Source: a virus. Taken from it: a stretch of 20,526 bases of DNA. Below, piece after piece: positions 1 to 9,457 of this stretch. The stretch covers positions 1-20,526 of IMG/VR virus record IMGVR_UViG_3300027686_000049; one strand, given 5' to 3'. Each line of letters starts with the position of its first letter. The stretch's first letter is position 1. The notes under the pieces are model-generated. The model saw only the letters and a program-made list of their open reading frames with translations. It was not told the DNA's origin and made no database searches. Made by a program: the position numbers and the translations under genes.

Positions 1-2
1 AT

Positions 3-1550
3 TTAATGTAAATCTACCCAAGAACCATTTGCACGGCCTTGAAATTTGTGTGTTGTTTCGTTGTATATTGTTACACCATCAGTAATACCAGATAGTGCAT
101 TTCTTTCTGTGGTTGTGTAACTTGCTAGTCTCCAAGGAACATTAACTTGTCCTCGCTGTGGACTAACATCAATTTGTCCATTAGTACCACTGCCATTGTG
201 TACAGCAATTAGTTTCATTTTGTTAGTATCAACTGCATCAGGATCGTATTCAGCATTAAAGCGTCCTACTGTATCTGTATGTGCGCCACCACCTGAATCA
301 TGGTTAACACTAAATGTAATACTATTTTGTTTATTATCACCACCTGCTAGATCTACTGCTTTGTAATCAAGATTAACTGTTAAGCTGTTGTGTAAATCAT
401 CACTTTGATTAGTCATATCTGTTATTACATTAAGAGTACTGGTATCTGATTGTAGTCCGTTTATATCCATTCTCTTTGTGCATATAGCTTTAGTTTCTAA
501 TAAATTAAATACGGCTACACCATGTCCATTAAATAAATCTGTGCTTGAGTTTTGAGTATGTTTTAAAATGTCTTTGGTTGTGTTACCATCATCACTTAGA
601 TGCGAAATACGAAATTCATCAGCACCATTAGTTCTGTGTCTAAAGCCAAATATACCTTGAAAGATTTGATTGCTTCCATCATCTTGTTTAAAGCCTAGTT
701 CTGTTCGTCTTTGTGCATTATAGTTTGTGTTAGCACCTGTCAGAATAAATTGGTGATGACTGCCACCGTTAACACTTAGCTTAATATCTCTATCATCACT
801 ATGACTGTTATCAAACAATATACTGCTTACATTGTTAATTGAATGAGTGTTTTGTAAATCTATATTACCATATACATTCATACCATCATTTTCACTGGCG
901 TCAAATAATAATGTTGTACTGCTTGCATTATCACTGGTATAACCCACTTGGAATTTCTTGCCTTGGCTACTATGATCTTCAAAAGTATGAGTGCCTAAAA
1001 ATGTTGTAGTGCTTCCATCAAGTACATTGTATACTGCTCCGCATCTTCTAGCTAAACTTCCGCCTGAACCTACATTGCGGCTTAGTAATAAACCTGGTGC
1101 ATTGCTGTTACCAGTTCTAGTTATTGTTGTAATGTTAGCATTGCTTATGTGTACTGCTCCAGTAAGATTTAGTGTAGCTTCACCTTCTACTGCGGCAATT
1201 GCGGCTGCATCACTGTAACCAGCACTATCATTTGCTTCTAAACTTATTTTACCAGTTGAATGGTCGTATGTTAATACATAATTATCTAGTCCGCTAGCCA
1301 TAGCTTGATCTACATCAAATTTGTATGTTCCCAAATTAACATCACCAGTTCCGTTTGGACTAATACTAATACTTCTATTACTAGTGCTTACTAAACTGTG
1401 TGTTACAACATCTAAGTTACCACCTAATTGTGGACTTGTATCTTCTATAATGTTGGCTAACTTACCACTGTCAATTAATTTAATTTCATCTTCACTGCTG
1501 GCGCTTAGGCCTGCTGTTCCATTGATTAACGGTTGACTTGATATTATCAT
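3..1550 (-). CDS. Tail fibre / receptor-binding protein, probable
   Basis: This 515-residue protein is the last gene of the tail cassette, directly downstream of the tail-tip gene. Early in the protein lies a stretch with SPQLGGNLD, then repeated Ser/Asn/Thr-rich segments and PNGTGD, a composition I associate with beta-structured fibres of marine phages. The C-terminus (about residues 475-515) contains TERNALSGITDGVTIYN and ends in GSWVDLH, a short Trp-containing cap typical of fibre tips. No signal peptide, enzyme motif or intramolecular chaperone is evident. The start is supported by an AAGGAG ribosome binding site 8 nt upstream, and 12 nt separate it from the preceding gene. The role as host-recognition fibre is inferred from position and composition; the middle of such proteins diverges fast, so a structural tail protein without receptor binding remains possible. 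Confidence 0.7.
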   Translation of the reverse strand: MIISSQPLINGTAGLSASSEDEIKLIDSGKLANIIEDTSPQLGGNLDVVTHSLVSTSNRSISISPNGTGDVNLGTYKFDVDQAMASGLDNYVLTYDHSTGKISLEANDSAGYSDAAAIAAVEGEATLNLTGAVHISNANITTITRTGNSNAPGLLLSRNVGSGGSLARRCGAVYNVLDGSTTTFLGTHTFEDHSSQGKKFQVGYTSDNASSTTLLFDASENDGMNVYGNIDLQNTHSINNVSSILFDNSHSDDRDIKLSVNGGSHHQFILTGANTNYNAQRRTELGFKQDDGSNQIFQGIFGFRHRTNGADEFRISHLSDDGNTTKDILKHTQNSSTDLFNGHGVAVFNLLETKAICTKRMDINGLQSDTSTLNVITDMTNQSDDLHNSLTVNLDYKAVDLAGGDNKQNSITFSVNHDSGGGAHTDTVGRFNAEYDPDAVDTNKMKLIAVHNGSGTNGQIDVSPQRGQVNVPWRLASYTTTERNALSGITDGVTIYNETTHKFQGRANGSWVDLH

Positions 1551-1562
1551 ATTGCTGACTCC

Positions 1563-3038
1563 TTATTGATTTTCTATATACACGCTATCTGGTGCATATT
1601 CTTGTAGTGTTACATCTACTGTACTATCACTATTTAGTACTAATGCACTCACTCTCATTTTCTTCTTGTCATTACCAGTCCAACCAGGTACTGCATGATC
1701 TACATATACTGTATCATTAACATCTAACTTCAGTGCTTGATGTGTACTTTTAAATGTAACCATTGTCATGTATCTGCTTGAATCCAAGTAAAAGTTACCA
1801 AGTTTAGTAGCCATTGCTTCGTTTGCAATAAATGTAATATCAATAGTTCCTTCATTAACAATATTGTTATCTGCACTTAGATATGAACTCTTCTGCAGTT
1901 TTAAACTGTTTGGTTGCCAATCTAATGCAGGATCAAAGTAGTTAACTTTAACTGTATTGAATCTATTTTTCTTACTACCTAAACTAATAGTCCATTCACC
2001 TATAATGTTGCTGGTGTTGAATTCAAATGCATTACTAAAACTTTCTTGCTTGTGTACTTTAATACTGTACTGTCCTCTGCTGTAGTACATGTTTGTGTTA
2101 CTACTTCCTAAAATGTTTTGTACATTATTGAATAGTGTATCTGATGTTTCTACAACTCCATCAAATGTCATGCTAATTGCATCAAAATAGACACTTGCAT
2201 CATGGAAACTATCTATGTCTATGTCCGCTGTAGCTAGTCCTTTTCCATAAGTAGAATTTGTTAAATAATCGAATAACACATTAGCAGGGTTTGAATGTCT
2301 GCTGTGTGATCTTAATGTATCTGCGTTTGTAGTTCCTGCTTTAATCTTAGTTACATCTGCTACTCGCATACCATTTGCTTCTATTAGTATTGTTGGTGCA
2401 CCAGGAAACGCATCTCTGTCAAACTTCAATCGAGCGTAAATATATGCCACGCCTCTTAGTCTGTGATTGGAAGTCCATTCGTCACTTATTTCATTTGCAA
2501 AATCCGAACCAAATGTATTGTATTCTCGTCCTACAGTATGTGATTGGTCTGTTGGTCCTCTATATGTAGCAATGTCTAATACACCACTAAATTCACTGTC
2601 AATACCACCACTACTTGTCCAAGCTGGTTTGTCATTGAATATAATTTTAGTAGCACTTGGTCCATCCATGTTGAATGAAGCATCAGCTAGGTTACCACCA
2701 TTGGCATATGCCATTATTACATGTAAATATTCTGTTCCACTTACTGCACCAGCAGCATCTGTGCTTTGTAGATATATCCTAGTACCACCCAAACGCCTTG
2801 TACCATAAATTACTGGTAATGAAGCTGTGTTTGATGTTTTATTAACTAATAATCCACTGTCAGCAACTCCGCCACCGCCGCCACTTTTTGCTTTGCTACT
2901 TAACAAACTGCTGGCTGCAAATTGTAATCCAATACCAAATGCAGTTGCTGCAAATCCACTTAATCCCAATGCGGCGGCCGCATATGGAGCAAATATTGCA
3001 ATACCAATACTAATTATAGTTCCAAGACTTTTACCCAT
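1563..3038 (-). CDS. Tail tip / host-specificity protein (central fibre family)
   Basis: This 491-residue protein lies between the NlpC/P60-like gene and the fibre, the position of lambda gpJ and of the gene transfer agent host-specificity protein. Residues about 5-46 form a long hydrophobic Ala/Gly-rich stretch, followed by a Gly run (SGGGGG) and then VIYGTRRLGGTRIY, an entry typical of tail-tip hub proteins. The C-terminal part (NDTVYVDHAVPGW, then RVSALVLNSDSTVDVTLQEY) resembles the end of the phage tail hub domain. It is much shorter than lambda J (about 1100 residues), so it probably keeps the hub and lacks long fibronectin-like extensions, leaving receptor binding to the downstream fibre. 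The N-terminal hydrophobic stretch could contact the host membrane during ejection, which is inference. The ribosome binding site (GGAAG) is weak and the gene starts 3 nt after the previous stop codon. Confidence 0.7.
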   Translation of the reverse strand: MGKSLGTIISIGIAIFAPYAAAALGLSGFAATAFGIGLQFAASSLLSSKAKSGGGGGVADSGLLVNKTSNTASLPVIYGTRRLGGTRIYLQSTDAAGAVSGTEYLHVIMAYANGGNLADASFNMDGPSATKIIFNDKPAWTSSGGIDSEFSGVLDIATYRGPTDQSHTVGREYNTFGSDFANEISDEWTSNHRLRGVAYIYARLKFDRDAFPGAPTILIEANGMRVADVTKIKAGTTNADTLRSHSRHSNPANVLFDYLTNSTYGKGLATADIDIDSFHDASVYFDAISMTFDGVVETSDTLFNNVQNILGSSNTNMYYSRGQYSIKVHKQESFSNAFEFNTSNIIGEWTISLGSKKNRFNTVKVNYFDPALDWQPNSLKLQKSSYLSADNNIVNEGTIDITFIANEAMATKLGNFYLDSSRYMTMVTFKSTHQALKLDVNDTVYVDHAVPGWTGNDKKKMRVSALVLNSDSTVDVTLQEYAPDSVYIENQ

Positions 3039-3041
3039 TTT

Positions 3042-3626
3042 TTATTCTTCCGGTCTATCACACTCGCATGGAAACTCTTTACAGTTCTCACAAGTGTTAT
3101 CGTCAATCCAATCAGCTTCTTCTTCGGCTAATGCAGTTTCTGATTCTTCAACAGTAGCATAAGCTACATCTTCTTCTTCAACTAGTTCTGCTGTATCTTC
3201 ACCACCCAGTTTACGCCAAGCACTTGTCATAGCTTTTTCTACTGCGCCTGTTGTGTATGTTTTTAGTCCGTGACCTTCAACCATACTCCAAAACACACCA
3301 TTGTGAAAGATAAATGCACTGTTGTACCAAGGCTTTAGTGTTTGAATAGCTAAATCGCCTTCTCTCCAACCTTTGTTTTTACCCTTACTAGGTTTGTTAG
3401 AATATTCATGAATGTTCATCCACTGTTGTAGTCCCATGTAACCTTTTTGAAACTTCATTGCGGCTCTAGGGTCTCTGTATTTTATTAAACTCATCATGTT
3501 TGTTCCGTATGCACTGTCATGGAACTCGAATACAAATGTATTGCAATCGTTAATGCCCCATTCATAATCTACATTTTCTTTATTAGCAATGTATTGTGCT
3601 AATGCAAACTTTTGTTGTAACTTCAT
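3042..3626 (-). CDS. NlpC/P60-like tail peptidase with Cys-rich acidic tail
   Basis: I chose the start at 3626 (194 residues) because an AAAAGGAG ribosome binding site lies just before it; the longer reading to 3707 has none and would overlap the preceding gene. Residues 21-28 are YEWGINDC, matching the catalytic-Cys motif of compact NlpC/P60-like peptidases found in phage tails (nucleophile Cys28). GDLAIQ (90-95) and HNGVFW (108-113) fit the later beta strands, but the catalytic His is not certain. After AWRKLGG (136-142) the protein changes to an acidic Glu-rich linker and ends with four cysteines, CENCKEFPCEC (179-189), spaced CxxC-x4-CxC, suggestive of a metal site. Its place after the DUF2163-like gene matches the cell-wall peptidase of gene transfer agent tails, where it would cut peptidoglycan during DNA entry. 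The C-terminal extension is unusual. Confidence 0.7.
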   Translation of the reverse strand: MKLQQKFALAQYIANKENVDYEWGINDCNTFVFEFHDSAYGTNMMSLIKYRDPRAAMKFQKGYMGLQQWMNIHEYSNKPSKGKNKGWREGDLAIQTLKPWYNSAFIFHNGVFWSMVEGHGLKTYTTGAVEKAMTSAWRKLGGEDTAELVEEEDVAYATVEESETALAEEEADWIDDNTCENCKEFPCECDRPEE

Positions 3627-3648
3627 AATATTACTCCTTTTGTTATGG

Positions 3649-4209
3649 TTATTTCCATTGTATATCTTTGAGTTGTTCTTTTGCAAATGCAAAACCAACA
3701 TCGCCACTATACAATCCTTGTTGTCTATTATCGTTTGTTATTAATCCATTCTCACGCTCATAATCAACCCAATGACTACTACATGTAGCCGCTAGTGTTG
3801 TTGTGCCTGCAGGATCGTCTTGTATAACAGGACTGTCAACACGCCCTTTGAACATTAAAAAACTATCAATGTATGTTGAGTGATCAAAGAAGCTTCTAAA
3901 AATACTTACATCTTTGTCCACATAATCGTACTGTAGTATATCACTAATAAAGTTTGTACCCAGTTCATAACTTGGTAGTCCACTTAAACTAATAGTGATT
4001 TCACTAGTTGTAAATATTCTATTCTCTTCAATTGAACTAAAGCCTAAAAACTGGCCTACACTTAAATAGGTGTTACCAGCATGTGTAATGTTCATTGGTG
4101 CATTTGTAATGTACACACCATCATCAATATCCATGTATACACTTTCGTAGCATTGAATTACTTTCTTTGCTACTGCTGCTTCTAGTGCTGTGTTTAATCT
4201 ATCTGCCAT
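3649..4209 (-). CDS. Tail hub/baseplate protein, DUF2163-like
   Basis: This 186-residue protein starts in a TAATG overlap with the upstream 804-residue gene, so translation is coupled. The N-terminus reads as a baseplate beta-domain (VYMDIDDGVYITNAPMNI) and the C-terminus has SHWVDYERENGLITND followed by QQGLYSGDVGF, resembling the segment found in DUF2163 / gene transfer agent hub proteins, where a D-x-x-F strand closes the first domain. It is shorter than the roughly 290 residues of typical DUF2163 proteins and appears to keep only the first domain. The neighbours (distal-tail-like gene before, NlpC/P60-like gene after) match the gene transfer agent order, which is the main support. It would sit at the tail tip, joining the distal tail ring to the central fibre. 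Confidence 0.6.
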   Translation of the reverse strand: MADRLNTALEAAVAKKVIQCYESVYMDIDDGVYITNAPMNITHAGNTYLSVGQFLGFSSIEENRIFTTSEITISLSGLPSYELGTNFISDILQYDYVDKDVSIFRSFFDHSTYIDSFLMFKGRVDSPVIQDDPAGTTTLAATCSSHWVDYERENGLITNDNRQQGLYSGDVGFAFAKEQLKDIQWK

Positions 4210-6623
4210 TATTTGTACTCATCTAAGTCAAATATTACACTGAATCTATATAATCCATCAGTGCCAACAGTGTACTCAATGTTGTCTTCTCCCAGTGTTA
4301 CTATTAAGTGGAATGGGTTCTTGTATATTCTATTGTATGCACTCAGTGATCCATTGGAACCATGTGCTATTCTAAATTTAGCTTCGCCAAAAATGTTTGA
4401 ATCTACATTATCATTTATTACTTGTACAATGTTACCATTTGCACTTCCTACACCACCCACAATAAGAGCTTCACCTCTAACAAACACATCTGGTTTACTA
4501 GCTTCAAAGCCTTCAACTGTTATTAGTTTATCACCTGTAGTTACTGTATTTCTTATTGTAAGAGTACTAGTGTTGTAAGTATCTTTGTATTGATCTGTTC
4601 TAGCAAATATTAAGTTGCCTTGGTCATTCTGTGATCGTATGTTAAAGTAAAAAGGTGTTGCTTGACCTCTAGCCGCTTGTGCTACAGCTTCGTATTCTCT
4701 AAACTTATCATATGTCATTGCTGGATAACTTACTTCTAATTGGTGTTTGATAATACCAGTAGCTCGTACATACTTTGTTCCGTTCTGACTTCTAGTAGTA
4801 CTAGTTGGTTGTACCATTGTTACTTTTATACCGCTTGGTGCTACAATAGTAGGCCAGTTTTTGGCTCCACTAGCAAACCCATCTGAATCCCATTCATCAT
4901 CTGTATCAAATACATCTGGTGCATAAGGAGTTGGTGTTACATAATCGTCTGCTTTAAACTTTATTTTAAAAGCACCTACAATTGGTGAACAGTCTGTAGT
5001 ACTAGAAAATACTCCATCTACTGCACCACTTGATGCTATTTTAAAACGCCCAGGGTTTGTAATTGTGTATGTGTTATCTAAGTAACCTGTGCTGTTTACA
5101 TCTGCACCTATTACTGGTGCTGTTAGGTATGTTGGTGTTAACACATTACTACTGGTGTATGTGTAACCTGTTCTGTATAATTTAGTAAAATCAAATTTAT
5201 CATTGCCATATATTTTTACATTGCTTGAGTTTTGATAATTGTATGAATGTATACCTGGCCAAAACATTGTGGGATTGGTATTCATTTTATAAAACAATTT
5301 ATTTGTATTTGCACTATAAGCACCGTCATACACTGTGCCTGCAGGACCTAATATAGGTTGTTGATCCCAATCACTTGATAGTCTAGGAATAGCACTGCCA
5401 GTTTTAGTATATGGATTAAAAAACTTACCTGGACTGTTACGGTGTGTCCAAAAGTTTATAATTTCAATATTACCTGTAATGGGTCCACTACCGTGAACTA
5501 GTGTAACAGGAACTGGGCTTCCACTTATTCCATGATCTTCAAATATGCTTATAGTGTTATTAGCTGTATTAAATTCATATGCAAAGAACTCCGCAGTGTT
5601 TATTGCTGTAGGTACAGCTTTACTTGATACCATTGTACCATTAATCTTTTTAACTCTGCAAAATCCAAAAAACTTGTTTGAAGCAGCATTTCCTTCGTCT
5701 GTTTGTACACTTTGGATCTGTCCTCTTAGAGTTGCAAATCCACTGGCACTCAAATTGACAGCTATTGCAGCATTAGTTCCACTGCTGGCTATACTAAAGG
5801 GAATGTCTGTACTAAAGTTAACCTGGTTAGTTATAGTTGCTGGTGTGCTTCTATCTGCGTTTGTAAATACTTTATATACATTATTACTTCTTTTTTCTAA
5901 GTGATAAACTGTATCTACTGCACCATCAATTGTACCAGTAAGGGAACCGTGGTTTATTAATACGCTTATTGTAGCGCCGGTAGCAAATGTTTCTACATCT
6001 CCATCAAAGTGTAACAGTACACCATTATAACTTCCATCATTAAGTGCTGTCATGTAGTGATCAGTTTGTTCAAAGTTAGTACCACTAACTTGTGCAAATA
6101 CTGCGTTGTCCGCAGTAGTTACTAATTGAACTACTGTAGTACTAATAACTTTAGCATCAATGTTGTTTTTTCCATTCATTGTTAAGTGTGGTGCACCAAA
6201 GCCTGCAAAGTTTACATTATCACCGTTGCTTAATCCATGTGCTGTAAGGGTTGTTAATTCAATAATTGCGTCACTGCCAATACGCTTTACTTGTATAGTT
6301 TGAATTTCATCTGAATCTGGTTGACCTTTCCATTGTATTAATGGATGCTTTTGTATTTGGTTAAATGTTAAATGTGTATCATCGCTGTAACTAGTAAGTA
6401 GTCCCATGTAGTTACTGATGGCTTGTGAACCTACAGTACTACTAATACTTAAATTTGTTCTAGGGTTTAATGCACCTGTTGGCCATGAACGATATGCACC
6501 AGTTAACATGTCTTCTACTCTTTTATCTACACCAAAGCTGTTGTTACCACTCCAGTTAGCAGTGTCTGCTACATTTCCTTGTGCGGCGTTTGATGCTGAC
6601 CATATGTCTTTTAATGTTGCCAT
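4209..6623 (-). CDS. Distal tail / baseplate protein, very large (DUF2460-like position)
   Basis: This 804-residue protein directly follows the tape measure, the position of the distal tail protein (DUF2460 in gene transfer agents). An AAAGGAG ribosome binding site 7 nt before the ATG supports the start. The C-terminal third carries features of a tail-ring domain: a segment with VRATGIIKHQLEVSYPAMTYDKFREYEAVAQAARGQ (read in pieces) precedes PFYFNIRSQND, and the protein ends with YRFSVIFDLDEYK, like the closing strand of distal tail proteins. The first 500 residues are Thr/Ser/Asn/Gly-rich and look like inserted beta-sandwich or carbohydrate-binding domains. The family is usually 200-300 residues, so this is a strongly expanded version. 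Domain assignment is by context; it could also be a baseplate protein with glycan binding. Confidence 0.6.
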   Translation of the reverse strand: MATLKDIWSASNAAQGNVADTANWSGNNSFGVDKRVEDMLTGAYRSWPTGALNPRTNLSISSTVGSQAISNYMGLLTSYSDDTHLTFNQIQKHPLIQWKGQPDSDEIQTIQVKRIGSDAIIELTTLTAHGLSNGDNVNFAGFGAPHLTMNGKNNIDAKVISTTVVQLVTTADNAVFAQVSGTNFEQTDHYMTALNDGSYNGVLLHFDGDVETFATGATISVLINHGSLTGTIDGAVDTVYHLEKRSNNVYKVFTNADRSTPATITNQVNFSTDIPFSIASSGTNAAIAVNLSASGFATLRGQIQSVQTDEGNAASNKFFGFCRVKKINGTMVSSKAVPTAINTAEFFAYEFNTANNTISIFEDHGISGSPVPVTLVHGSGPITGNIEIINFWTHRNSPGKFFNPYTKTGSAIPRLSSDWDQQPILGPAGTVYDGAYSANTNKLFYKMNTNPTMFWPGIHSYNYQNSSNVKIYGNDKFDFTKLYRTGYTYTSSNVLTPTYLTAPVIGADVNSTGYLDNTYTITNPGRFKIASSGAVDGVFSSTTDCSPIVGAFKIKFKADDYVTPTPYAPDVFDTDDEWDSDGFASGAKNWPTIVAPSGIKVTMVQPTSTTRSQNGTKYVRATGIIKHQLEVSYPAMTYDKFREYEAVAQAARGQATPFYFNIRSQNDQGNLIFARTDQYKDTYNTSTLTIRNTVTTGDKLITVEGFEASKPDVFVRGEALIVGGVGSANGNIVQVINDNVDSNIFGEAKFRIAHGSNGSLSAYNRIYKNPFHLIVTLGEDNIEYTVGTDGLYRFSVIFDLDEYK

Positions 6624-6634
6624 TTGTTGCTCCT

Positions 6635-9457
6635 TTAGCTTGTTATACCTGCTCGGCCTCTTTGATTGAAGCCTTGCGTAACCATGTTAATAATTGCTGG
6701 CTTGTTCTCTAATAAGAACTCAATGCCTGTTTGTGTTGAGATAGCATTTAGATTGAAATTAATGATAGGCGCTGTCCCACCAGTATTTAGCTCTTCGTTT
6801 GCCACTACTTTTCCAGTTGTGTTGGGAACAAATAGCTCTGGTCCTCTTTCGCCAACTAAGTATGGGCTTCCACCTTTAGCTGGTCCACCATTAGCTCTTC
6901 CAGGTAATGTAAATCCACCCATTGGAGCACCTACTGTAGGAGTTCCAAATCCACCTGTTAATCCACCAATGATACTACTTAAGAATCCACCTCCACCACT
7001 GCCTCCACCGCTAACACTAAACAAGCTGGCTAAAGCACTATTGATTTGTGATTCTAATATTTGTTGTAGTATGTTATCTAGTGTTCTGTTAAACACATTG
7101 CTTAATGCATCCATCATTGATTCACCAGTACGGATTGCTGTAGCAAGTTCTTTACTAATGCTAGCACTCATACCTTCAAAACCTTGTTCAATAATCTCTG
7201 CTGTTGATAGTGCTTTTTCTTGATATAGGCCTAAACTTGTTTCTAATACTTCTTGTTGTTCTTTTAAAGATTCAGTTAAGAACTTTTCATTTACACCAGC
7301 TTGTTTAGCTAGTACACTAACATTTTGTAGTGCAACAGTTACAGCTTTAAGTTTGTCGGCTTTTTCAGTGTATTGTTTTGTTAGTTCTTGTTCGAAGGTT
7401 AATTCAGCATCTTTTGTATCAAACCCTAACTCTTTACGCAGTTTGTCTCCGCCGCCTCCAAGTTCTAATACTGCTTTCTTTCTTTCAAGCAATGCATCTT
7501 GTGCTGCAATTTCTTTTTGCACCATTGCTAAACTTTGTTGACTACTTAATCCAATTTTAAATGCATCAGTATTTTCTTTAACTGCTTTAGCTGCACCTTC
7601 AGTTGCATCTTTGATCCTCTGCATAGCAAATGCATATTCATCAATATTAATCTTCTTAGCATTTAACATATCTAATAATGCTTCTGATGCCATCATAAAG
7701 TGTGTTTGTTCAGTTGCAGCAGCACTAGCTGAATCTACTAAGTCTTTCATAAACTGAGCAAAGCTACTCAATGGGTTTAGTAATTTGTTTACTTCTTCTT
7801 TGGCCTTTTTAGTTGCCCCTACTAAAGTTAACATAGCTTGTGCATATACATCAATGCTCATACTCTTACCTACTTTAGAATTGAGTATTGCAATTGCTTG
7901 TTGTGCGAACATTAGTTCATTTGCTGCTTTAGTTGAATTAACTGTTAAGTTGTGCATGAATAAATCAAGCCCACTTAATCCAGCTCCAGCTCCCAATGCA
8001 GTAGTTTCTAATTTTTTAAGATTTGCTTCTGTAACAATAATTGATTCACTTAGCCCTAGCATTTTCTTATCAAAGTTTTCTACTTTAACACCAGTATTGT
8101 CTTTGGCTGCTTGAAGTGCTACCATTGCTGCTTTTAATTCAGCAATTTTCATTTTTGCTTGGTCTATAGGACCTGCTAATTCAAATACACTATTTGTACC
8201 AATTGATGCAGTAATTAATTTTAAGTATGGCTCTAAGCCACTTGTTATCAACTTACTAAGAGCTTCTTCTTGTGCTTTAGCTGCTTCTGCTATAAGCATA
8301 ATCTGATCTTTGTAATTTGCTAATGCTTCAGCATCTGCAGTCTTTTGGAATACAATTAACTGCTTTTCCATTCTTTTAAGCTCAACTGCGAAGATATCAA
8401 GTTTTCGAACTGTATCCATTACATTGGAACCTATTTTGTCAAAGAAACTCATTGAATCAAGCTCATCTTGCAGACCTTTAATAGTGCCTTTTAGTATTTC
8501 AATAGCTTTAGTCATTCCATCAACAGTTGTTGAATCGCCTAACTTAGCAAAGCTATCTTCACCTTTAACAGCGGCTGTAAACGCTTTCATTAGGTTAATA
8601 GTAGTTGCTAAGAAGCTGTTATAACCTTCAGTAGCTCCACTTGCAACACCTATTTCAACTGCTAGTTCACTAAACACATCACCAAACATCTGTTCCATCT
8701 GTGAAATGGTAGTATCCATCTTAGCAAATGATTCTGTTAGTGCGTCTGACTTTAACAACATGTTAGCAAATACTTCAGCTGTTAATTCACCGTTCATTGC
8801 CATCTTACGCAATTCGCCAACAGTATTACCTGACTCTCTAGCCATAATTGCTAGTGCAGGGCCTAATCCTTCAACAATACTGTTGAATTCATCGCCTCTT
8901 ACAACACCAGATGCCATTGCTTGTCCAAACTGTTTAATAACACCAGCACTTGTGCCAGCATCTGCACCAGCAACTTGTAATGCTTGTGATAGTTTGGTTG
9001 TAATCTCTTCTACATCACTGGTACTCATGCCCAGTTCTTCTGTAGATACTTTTAATTTTGTATATAGTTCAGCTGTAGCCGCAAAACTTGTTCTGTTTGC
9101 CACAGCCATGTTACGCAACTTATCAGTTGTTCTTGCTAAGTCCTCTGTGCCATTGGTTACTAGCTTTAATTGGTTTTGAAGTGTTTGAAATTCTCTTGTA
9201 GAGTCAATAACTGCCTTAAAGGCAATACCTACAGTGGCCGCAGCAGCAGTTACACCCAATAACTTAGGGCCTATCTTGCTAATGCTACTACCTACAGCAG
9301 CAAAACCAGCAACTTGTGCACCACCTGATACACCTCGCATGCTTTTACCAGCACCTTTACTGCTTTTGTTTACTTTGTCTAGATTTCGTTGTATTTTATT
9401 AAGAGGACCGCTTGTTTGGTCCACTGCTTTAATAATTAACTCATATGTTGAAGCCAT
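6635..9457 (-). CDS. Tail tape measure protein
   Basis: This 940-residue protein is the longest in the window and sets tail length while occupying the tail lumen. The N-terminus (YELIIKAVDQTSGPLNKIQ) is followed by a hydrophobic Ala/Gly segment at about 48-85 and by a conserved tape-measure domain containing NRTSFAATAELYTKL and GVVRGDEFNSIVEGLGPAL. Long helical, Lys/Glu/Ala-rich stretches follow, then a Gly-rich linker near 815-835 and the widespread C-terminal signature YLVGERGPELFVP (866-878). At the known ratio of about 0.15 nm per residue, the tail would be near 140 nm long, consistent with a siphovirus. The ATG follows the stop codon of the frameshifted chaperone with no gap (TAAATG). 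No lysozyme or peptidase motif is visible inside it. Confidence 0.93.
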   Translation of the reverse strand: MASTYELIIKAVDQTSGPLNKIQRNLDKVNKSSKGAGKSMRGVSGGAQVAGFAAVGSSISKIGPKLLGVTAAAATVGIAFKAVIDSTREFQTLQNQLKLVTNGTEDLARTTDKLRNMAVANRTSFAATAELYTKLKVSTEELGMSTSDVEEITTKLSQALQVAGADAGTSAGVIKQFGQAMASGVVRGDEFNSIVEGLGPALAIMARESGNTVGELRKMAMNGELTAEVFANMLLKSDALTESFAKMDTTISQMEQMFGDVFSELAVEIGVASGATEGYNSFLATTINLMKAFTAAVKGEDSFAKLGDSTTVDGMTKAIEILKGTIKGLQDELDSMSFFDKIGSNVMDTVRKLDIFAVELKRMEKQLIVFQKTADAEALANYKDQIMLIAEAAKAQEEALSKLITSGLEPYLKLITASIGTNSVFELAGPIDQAKMKIAELKAAMVALQAAKDNTGVKVENFDKKMLGLSESIIVTEANLKKLETTALGAGAGLSGLDLFMHNLTVNSTKAANELMFAQQAIAILNSKVGKSMSIDVYAQAMLTLVGATKKAKEEVNKLLNPLSSFAQFMKDLVDSASAAATEQTHFMMASEALLDMLNAKKINIDEYAFAMQRIKDATEGAAKAVKENTDAFKIGLSSQQSLAMVQKEIAAQDALLERKKAVLELGGGGDKLRKELGFDTKDAELTFEQELTKQYTEKADKLKAVTVALQNVSVLAKQAGVNEKFLTESLKEQQEVLETSLGLYQEKALSTAEIIEQGFEGMSASISKELATAIRTGESMMDALSNVFNRTLDNILQQILESQINSALASLFSVSGGGSGGGGFLSSIIGGLTGGFGTPTVGAPMGGFTLPGRANGGPAKGGSPYLVGERGPELFVPNTTGKVVANEELNTGGTAPIINFNLNAISTQTGIEFLLENKPAIINMVTQGFNQRGRAGITS

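Noticed and set aside
3627-3707. N-terminal extension of the NlpC/P60-like gene to 3707
   Set aside because: No ribosome binding site, an unusual Asn/Lys-rich N-terminus, and overlap with the preceding gene; AAAAGGAG just before 3626 marks the true start.
8706-9179. Plus-strand open frame of 157 codons within the tape measure gene
   Set aside because: It is a shadow of the coding strand: it lies wholly inside a confidently identified gene, has no ribosome binding site, and has low-complexity Ser/Leu/Val composition. The same holds for the other plus-strand frames over the structural genes (for example 6666-7223 and 2827-3162).
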